DNA of 38,248 nucleotides from positions 1 to 38,248 of the forward strand of contig PLAX01000180.1 in NCBI GenBank assembly GCA_003135255.1. Direction: 5' to 3'. Below, one piece after another: positions 33,588-38,248 of this stretch. The position numbers and the translations under genes are program-made. The notes beneath the pieces were generated by a model that had not been told where the DNA came from, did not search any database, and saw only the letters and a list, made by a program, of their open reading frames with translations. This DNA comes from Candidatus Dormiibacterota bacterium (GTDB lineage: Bacteria; Chloroflexota; Dormibacteria; Aeolococcales; Aeolococcaceae). Numbering within the stretch: position 1 is the first letter of the stretch; each line of letters begins with the position of its first letter.

Positions 33588-35240
33588 CTACTCGGCGTCC
33601 GCCGGCTCGGTCTCGCCGGGCGATCCGGCCGCGTCGCCCTCACCGCCGCCCTTGCGCTTCTTGCGCCGCCGCCGCCGCTTCGTCGCCGCCCCCGCCAGGA
33701 CCGGCTCCAGCGGCTCCGCGCTGCGCCCGACCTGCACCGGGGCGGTCGCGATCGCCTGGGTCTCGCGGATCAAGGTCACCTTGATGACCCCCGGGTACTG
33801 CATCTCGCTCTCGATCTCGCGGGCGATCTCGCCGGTCAGGGCGGGCATCTCCGGATCCGCCACCTTGCCGGCCTTGACGAAGATCCGGACCTCGCGGCCC
33901 GCCTGGAGGGGAAAGGCCCGTTCCACCTGGGGATGCCGGGTGGCGATGCCCTGAAGCTGTTCGAGACGCGCCAGATAGGCGGCCAGGGTGTCCCGCCGGG
34001 CACCGGGCCGGGAGGCCGAGATGGCGTCGGCGCAGATGGTGAGCATGGCCAGGTCGGTCGACGGCTCCACGTCGAAGTGGTGGGCCTTGACCGCATGGGC
34101 GATGGTGGACTCGACGCCGAGGACGAGCAGCAGCTCGCCGCCGATGATGGCGTGGGACCCCTCGACATCGTGATCCACCGCCTTGCCGATGTCGTGGAGC
34201 GTGCCCGCCTCCCGGGCTGCGCTCTGGGGCAGGCCGAGCTCGGCCGCCAGGACGCCGCAGAGGTAGCCGGTCTCCTTGCAGTGCAGCAGGGCGTTCTGGC
34301 CGTACGAGAAGCGGTAGTGGAGGACACCCAGCAGTTCAGCGAGCTCCGGGCGGCCCTCCATCGCCATCTCCCACATGGCGCGCTCGCCGAGGTCCTCGAT
34401 CGCTGCCGAGAGGCGGCGGCGGGTGCGGAGCAGGAGGGGCGGAACGTCCGCCGCCTGCACGCCGCGGTCGAGCACCTCGATCGAAGCCTGCCGGGCGATC
34501 TCCCGCCCCACCGGGTCCAGGCCGCGGAGGGTCGCCTGCTCCCGCTCGTTGTCGACGCCAAGGTCGGTCCCGGTGGACTCGGCGACGACCTGGAGGGCGG
34601 TGAGGAGTCGCTCGCGGCGGGTCTCGTCGAGTCCCTCGAGGTTGATGGGGGAGAGGCGGGGTGCGGTGTCGACATGGCTCTCGGACTGCCTCTCGACCGC
34701 ACCCACCAGAAGGGTCCGGACCGCGGCCTCCGGCTCGCCCGTCTCCTCGGCGACGAGCTGGGCCACGCGCTCCGCCCGCTCCGCCTCCAGCTCGGTCTCC
34801 AGCTTCTCCAGCACCAGACGCTCGGCCGTCTCACGGTCCGCCGCGGCGTGCTCGGCGACGGTCCGGCGCACCTCCTCCCGAGCCGCCCCGACCTCGGCGA
34901 CCCGCGCGTCGATCTCTTCCCTGCGCTTGCGGTGGGCGAAGCGGCGCTCGTCGAAGATGGCCCGCCGGTCCCGCCAGGTGCGCTCACGCTCGGCCAGGGC
35001 GGCCTCGCGGGCCTCCAGGGCGGCGCTGCGGACGGCGACCTCCTCGGTGGTCGCCTCGCGGATGGCAAGGGACTCCGTCCTCGCGGCGGCGACGATGGCC
35101 GCTGCCTCGGTGCGGACCTGGGTCGGGCTGGGAGGCGCGGCTGCGGCGGGCGGAGGCGCGACCCGGCCCCGCGCCACGAGCACGATCGCGACCGTGGCGA
35201 TGACCAGGACGGCGGCGGCGGCGAAGAGGACTGCGGCCAT
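33588..35240 (-). CDS. rny: RNase Y homologue with degenerate KH domain
   Basis: RNase Y is a membrane-anchored endoribonuclease that starts mRNA decay. The 550-aa protein has an N-terminal membrane helix (about 2-23), a long charged coiled coil (about 45-175), a KH-like part (about 200-260) and an HD domain. Metal-binding residues occur in TLHDIGKAVDHD (His349, Asp350), GSHA, KAHH and ADAIS. The C-terminal AGREVRIFV and YPGVIKVTLIRETQAIA follow. The usual KH loop GRIIGREGRNIR is missing; LDETRRERLLTALQVVAE stands in its place. A lysine/arginine-rich tail (521-530) extends beyond the normal end. It is divergent from aspS. Confidence 0.85.
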   Translation of the reverse strand: MAAVLFAAAAVLVIATVAIVLVARGRVAPPPAAAAPPSPTQVRTEAAAIVAAARTESLAIREATTEEVAVRSAALEAREAALAERERTWRDRRAIFDERRFAHRKRREEIDARVAEVGAAREEVRRTVAEHAAADRETAERLVLEKLETELEAERAERVAQLVAEETGEPEAAVRTLLVGAVERQSESHVDTAPRLSPINLEGLDETRRERLLTALQVVAESTGTDLGVDNEREQATLRGLDPVGREIARQASIEVLDRGVQAADVPPLLLRTRRRLSAAIEDLGERAMWEMAMEGRPELAELLGVLHYRFSYGQNALLHCKETGYLCGVLAAELGLPQSAAREAGTLHDIGKAVDHDVEGSHAIIGGELLLVLGVESTIAHAVKAHHFDVEPSTDLAMLTICADAISASRPGARRDTLAAYLARLEQLQGIATRHPQVERAFPLQAGREVRIFVKAGKVADPEMPALTGEIAREIESEMQYPGVIKVTLIRETQAIATAPVQVGRSAEPLEPVLAGAATKRRRRRKKRKGGGEGDAAGSPGETEPADAE

Positions 35241-35315
35241 GACTGGTGGCTCAGTCTACGGTGGCGACGCCTGCTCGGCCCGCCCCGCTCGGGCGGCCCC
35301 GGCACTTTTCCCCGG

Positions 35316-35321
35316 TACAAT
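35316..35321 (+). promoter_or_regulatory. -10 element of aspS
   Basis: TACAAT, with no clear -35. Transcription starting near 35328 would give a leader of about 45 nt containing an AGGAGCCGGAG ribosome-binding region before the GTG at 35373, so aspS is a leadered gene. Confidence 0.45.
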
Positions 35322-35372
35322 CGGCCGGGCAGTCGTGCAGGAAGCCGTCAGCAGGAGCCGGAGTCCCACCCC

Positions 35373-36689
35373 GTGATCTCTCACCTCACAGGCCGTGTCT
35401 GGACCGACGATCTGAGCGACCGCGTTGGTGAGAGGGTGGAGCTCAAGGGCTGGCTCCACCGGCTCCGCCGGCTTGCGGGGGTCAGCTTCCTCATCCTCCG
35501 CGATGCCCGCGGGACCGCCCAGGTGGTCGTCCAGGATCCCGAGCTGGTCGAGAGGCTCGCCCGGCTGCAGAACGAGTCCGTGATCGGTGTCGCCGGGGTG
35601 GTGGTGGCCGAGCCGCAGGCTCCCGGCGGGGTCGAGATCCACGACCCAGCGGTGACGGTGATCTCGGAGGCCGATGAGGCCCCGCCCTTTGACCTCTACC
35701 GTCCCGTGATCAAGGCGCAGCTGCCGACCATCCTCGACAACGCCCCGGTGGCTCTCCGCCATCCCCGCCGCCGCGCCTATTTCGCCATCCAGGCCGCCTC
35801 CATGGCCGGGTTCCGCTCCGGCCTGCACGATCTCGGATTCACGGAGATCCAGACCCCGAAGATCGTCGGCTCGGCCACCGAGTCGGGGGCCACCACCTTC
35901 GCCCTCGACTACTTCGGCAAGACCGCCTACCTGGCCCAGAGCCCGCAGTTCTACAAGCAGGTGATGGTCGGCGTCTTTGAGCGCGTCTACGAGGTGGGCC
36001 CCGTCTTCCGGGCCGAGCCGCACGACACCGCCCGTCACATCAACGAGTACGTCTCGCTCGACGCCGAGGTCGGATTCATCGAGAACGAGTACACCGTCAT
36101 GGCTGTGCTCACCGACACCATCGCCAGCATGCTGGCCGCCGTCGAGCGGGATGCGGCGGGGGCGCTGGCCCTGCTCGGTTTGGAGCTGCCCAAGGTCCCG
36201 CAGCCCATCCCCGACGTCCACTTCCTGGACGCCCAGGCCATGATCACCGCCGCCACCGGCGAGGACCTGAGCAATGAGCCGGACCTCTCGCCGGCCAACG
36301 AGCGCTGGCTCGGGGAGTGGGCAAAGCGCGAGCACGGCTCGGATTTCCTCTTTGTCCGCGGCTTCCCGATGAGCAAGCGGCCCTTCTACACCCACCCCGA
36401 CCCGGAGCGGCCGGGTTTCGCGGCGGGTTTCGACCTCCTCTTCCGGGGGATGGAGCTGGTCACCGGCGGCCAGCGGCTCCACCGCTACCAGGACTATGTC
36501 GATGCGCTCGTCGGCAGGGGCGAGGATCCCGAGAACTACGCGGCATACCTGATGGCCTTCAAGCACGGGATGCCCCCCCATGGCGGTTTCGCCATCGGGC
36601 TCGAGCGCTGGGTCGCCCAGCTCGTGGACGCCCCCAACGTGCGCGAGACGACCCTCTTCCCCCGGGACCTCAACCGCCTCTCTCCCTGA
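35373..36689 (+). CDS. aspS: Archaeal-type aspartyl-tRNA synthetase (AspRS2)
   Basis: The enzyme charges tRNA-Asp, and often also tRNA-Asn in the non-discriminating form. At 438 aa it is far shorter than the roughly 590-aa bacterial AspRS and lacks the GAD insertion, which identifies the archaeal/eukaryal-like AspRS2 type. It has an N-terminal OB-fold anticodon domain (about 9-105), a class II core with LAQSPQFYKQVMV, motif 2 VYEVGPVFRAEPHDTARHINEY, and motif 3 GFAIGLERWVAQL. GTG 35373 has a GGAG about 10 nt upstream. If non-discriminating, the cell would need GatCAB to make Asn-tRNA; those genes are not in this window. Confidence 0.93.
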   Translation: MISHLTGRVWTDDLSDRVGERVELKGWLHRLRRLAGVSFLILRDARGTAQVVVQDPELVERLARLQNESVIGVAGVVVAEPQAPGGVEIHDPAVTVISEADEAPPFDLYRPVIKAQLPTILDNAPVALRHPRRRAYFAIQAASMAGFRSGLHDLGFTEIQTPKIVGSATESGATTFALDYFGKTAYLAQSPQFYKQVMVGVFERVYEVGPVFRAEPHDTARHINEYVSLDAEVGFIENEYTVMAVLTDTIASMLAAVERDAAGALALLGLELPKVPQPIPDVHFLDAQAMITAATGEDLSNEPDLSPANERWLGEWAKREHGSDFLFVRGFPMSKRPFYTHPDPERPGFAAGFDLLFRGMELVTGGQRLHRYQDYVDALVGRGEDPENYAAYLMAFKHGMPPHGGFAIGLERWVAQLVDAPNVRETTLFPRDLNRLSP

Positions 36690-36785
36690 CCGCCGGCAGG
36701 TGGAGGCCTGGCGCGAGCAGCCGGGTCCGCTCGCCGCCTCATCCGGGTGGACGTGGATCCGCGCGTGGGCCGGCGGCCGGTTGAA

Positions 36786-36806
36786 ACCGGGCCCCCGTTA
36801 CCCGGT
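36786..36806. terminator. Hairpin at the lysR/aspS convergent junction
   Basis: ACCGGG and CCCGGT pair around a 9-nt loop, overlapping the lysR stop codon in the 108-bp gap after aspS. There is no T run on either strand, so terminator function is doubtful. Confidence 0.25.
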
Positions 36807-37712
36807 GGCGGTGCGACCGGCGGGCCCGGTGACCCCCTCGACGATCCGGCGGCAGAAGAGCTGGGCTGCCGGTGGCAGGGTGCGGCGCCGGTCCCAGGCG
36901 ATCGCCATCGTGCGGGCGATCGGCGGGTCGCGGAGCGGGATCACCACCACCCGGCTGGAGGGGGTGGGCAGGGGCATCGGCAGGAGGGTGATCCCCAGCC
37001 CGGCCTCGGCCAGCCCCTGCACGATCGCGAAGTCATCCCCCTCGTAGGCGACGCGCTCGCTCAGCCCCTGGCGGGCGAAGGCGTCGTCGATGACCCGCCG
37101 AAGGCCGGTGCGCGATCGGGGGAGGATCAGTGGCTCGGTGGCGATGTCCCGGAGCGTGACCGACGACCGGCCGACCAGGTGGTGCTCGAGCGGGACCACG
37201 ACCGCGATGCGCTCGCGGAAGAGCGGGACCAGCTCCAACTCCGGGGTGTTGGCCGGCGGCGGGCCCAGGATACCCAGGTCGAAACTACCGTCCAGCACGC
37301 CGGCGACGACCTCGCCGGTGGTGCCCTCCTCGAGGATGAAGCGCACCCCCGGGTACTGGTCGAGGAAGCGGGCCAGCCGCTCGGGCAGCCAGTGGGCGCC
37401 GACCGTGTGGAGGAATCCGAGGTGGACCTCCCCGGTCTCGGCCGACACGGTGCCGGCCGCCTCCGCGACAGCGTCACGCATCTCGCCGAGGATGCGTTCG
37501 GCCCGGCCGACGAAGCGCCGCCCGGCCTTGGTCAGCCGGATCGAACGGCCGATCCGCTCGAAGAGGGGCACCCCCACCTCGTGCTCCAGACGTACGATCT
37601 TCCGGCTGACGGTGGACTGGTCGTTCTGGAGCGCTTCGGCCGCTCGCCCCAGATGCTCCAGGCGCGCCACTTCGATAAAAGTCCGCAAGAGGTCGGCATT
37701 GATGCGATCCAT
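36798..37712 (-). CDS. LysR-family transcriptional regulator
   Basis: A 304-aa LysR-type regulator with an N-terminal winged HTH (about 4-63: LLRTFIEVARLEHLGRAAEAL...STVSRKIVRLEHEVGVPLFER) and a periplasmic-binding-protein-like effector domain (about 90-290). The effector is not predictable. ATG 37712 has a consensus -35 TTGACA (37743-37748, minus strand) and a weak -10 about six bases before the ATG, so it is probably leaderless. The start codon lies inside a perfect inverted repeat, ATTGATGC-N7-GCATCAAT, indicating autorepression. It is divergent from the unknown 142-aa gene, the classical LysR layout, making that gene the likely target. Confidence 0.93.
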   Translation of the reverse strand: MDRINADLLRTFIEVARLEHLGRAAEALQNDQSTVSRKIVRLEHEVGVPLFERIGRSIRLTKAGRRFVGRAERILGEMRDAVAEAAGTVSAETGEVHLGFLHTVGAHWLPERLARFLDQYPGVRFILEEGTTGEVVAGVLDGSFDLGILGPPPANTPELELVPLFRERIAVVVPLEHHLVGRSSVTLRDIATEPLILPRSRTGLRRVIDDAFARQGLSERVAYEGDDFAIVQGLAEAGLGITLLPMPLPTPSSRVVVIPLRDPPIARTMAIAWDRRRTLPPAAQLFCRRIVEGVTGPAGRTATG

Positions 37713-37720
37713 GCATCAAT
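37698..37720. promoter_or_regulatory. LysR-type operator over the lysR start
   Basis: ATTGATGC-N7-GCATCAAT is a perfect 8+8 bp inverted repeat with the T-N11-A spacing typical of LysR sites. Its centre is three bases inside the lysR gene, covering the predicted +1, so binding should block lysR transcription. Confidence 0.6.
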
Positions 37721-37737
37721 CTGACACCAGCGTGGCT

Positions 37738-37767
37738 GTTGATGTCAACGACCGATCGGGTTAGCCT
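37738..37767. promoter_or_regulatory. Overlapping divergent promoters lysR / 142-aa gene
   Basis: The palindrome GTTGA-TG-TCAAC (37738-37749) contains both -35 boxes: TTGACA on the minus strand (37743-37748) for lysR and TTGATG on the plus strand (37739-37744). The latter is followed after 17 bp by TAGCCT (37762-37767). Because the boxes share two bases, the two promoters should compete for RNA polymerase. TTGATG is also the core of the lysR operator arms. Confidence 0.55.
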
Positions 37768-37778
37768 ATGAGCGGAAC

Positions 37779-37799
37779 CGCGACACGGCGGGTGTCGCG
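37779..37799 (+). other. Leader hairpin of the 142-aa gene
   Basis: CGCGACAC-GGCGG-GTGTCGCG forms a perfect 8-bp stem with a 5-nt loop in the predicted 5' leader. It ends seven bases before the AGGGGAG ribosome-binding site. No T run follows, so it more likely affects mRNA stability or translation than termination. Confidence 0.5.
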
Positions 37800-37819
37800 G
37801 GTCACAGGGGAGACAAGTA

Positions 37820-38248
37820 TTGCTCATCGAGAACGCTACCCAGGAGGTTCACCGCGCCCGGCAGCGCCACCACCTCGAGGTGGTGGAGCGGACGCGGCTC
37901 CGCCGGCTCGTGGAGCGGGTTGACTCCGCCATCGAGCTCTGCGAGGAGACGCACCTCCAGGGGATGAAGGAGGTTCCGCCGGACGTCGCCGTGCGCGCCC
38001 AGCGGGTCTTCACGTTTGCACGCAAGGCGGTTCGCCTCACCGGCGACGAGACCGCATGCCGTCAGGTCGACGAGACCCTGGCCCGCCGTCACGTCAAGAT
38101 CACCGAGATCATGGACATGCTCTGGACGATCCAGGAGATCGTCTTTGACCTCATGCTCCCCTGGCGCACCGAGCTCCCCGAGGACGTCGAGATGGACGAC
38201 GACGAGCCGGGGGCGGGGGAGTGGCGCCACTTCAACCCCGCCGCCTGA
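37820..38248 (+). CDS. Unknown helical protein divergent from lysR
   Basis: I do not recognise the family. The 142-aa soluble protein is strongly helical and charged, with a coiled-coil-like stretch in the first 50 residues (RARQRHHLEVVERTRLRRLVERV), a central helical part with FTFARKAVRLTGDETACRQVDE, a helix with ITEIMDMLWTIQEIVFDLMLPW and an acidic, disordered tail. There is no signal peptide. The start is TTG 37820, nine bases after AGGGGAG. An ATG at 37768 is out of frame. The stop is the last codon of the window. It is the likely target of the divergent LysR protein. Confidence 0.72.
   Translation: MLIENATQEVHRARQRHHLEVVERTRLRRLVERVDSAIELCEETHLQGMKEVPPDVAVRAQRVFTFARKAVRLTGDETACRQVDETLARRHVKITEIMDMLWTIQEIVFDLMLPWRTELPEDVEMDDDEPGAGEWRHFNPAA

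Overview
The window is about 38 kb of very GC-rich bacterial chromosome, densely packed with genes. High third-position GC, GTG/TTG starts, F420 biosynthesis genes, a HrcA/CIRCE heat-shock operon, an RNase Y homologue and an archaeal-type aspartyl-tRNA synthetase together suggest a Terrabacteria lineage, such as Chloroflexota, Ca. Dormibacterota or a deep actinobacterial relative. No rRNA or taxon-defining marker is present, so the assignment is inference. I found no tRNA, rRNA, CRISPR array, IS transposase or prophage gene.

Layout. (1) 26-6360, minus strand: a hexuronate catabolic operon, manD-kdgK-uxaC-uxuB, followed by a ROK-family sugar kinase. It converts glucuronate through fructuronate, mannonate and KDG to KDPG. 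A FadR-type palindrome sits at the left edge. (2) 6479-11537: a DedA membrane protein, then glgX and malQ in divergent orientation for glycogen/maltodextrin turnover. (3) 11618-13374, plus strand: an unknown 77-aa protein and a two-gene ABC exporter preceded by a probable leaderless 13-codon leader peptide. (4) 13368-15668, minus strand: cofC-cofE-cofD for coenzyme F420, nearly without gaps. (5) 15669-18519: an intergenic 55-bp tandem repeat, an orphan BchI-type AAA+ chelatase subunit, an aldose-1-epimerase-like protein, a gene remnant and a small membrane protein. (6) 18651-24746, plus strand: a membrane-anchored Ycf48-like beta-propeller, lepA, an unknown membrane protein with a duplicated extracytoplasmic domain, and hemW. 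(7) 24900-28140, plus strand: a small unknown gene whose 3' end contains the CIRCE operator, then hrcA-grpE-dnaJ without dnaK. (8) 28183-32313, minus strand: a diguanylate cyclase, then rsmE-mtaB-DUF167. (9) 32541-36689: an alpha/beta hydrolase, a 172-bp MITE-like element, a divergent RNase Y and aspS. (10) 36798-38248: a LysR regulator divergent from an unknown helical protein, with overlapping promoters and well-formed palindromes.

Three themes recur. Many starts (dedA, cofC, bchI, lepA, rsmE, the hydrolase, lysR and the ABC leader peptide) lie 6-9 nt downstream of a NANNNT -10 element with no Shine-Dalgarno sequence, which indicates widespread leaderless transcription. Operon genes are usually joined by 4-nt overlaps (GTGA/TTGA/ATGA). 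The least explained material is non-coding: the MITE-like element, the 55-bp repeat, the paired TTCGT-C-ACGAA palindromes and the lysR control region. Whether any of these is new to science cannot be settled from this sequence alone.
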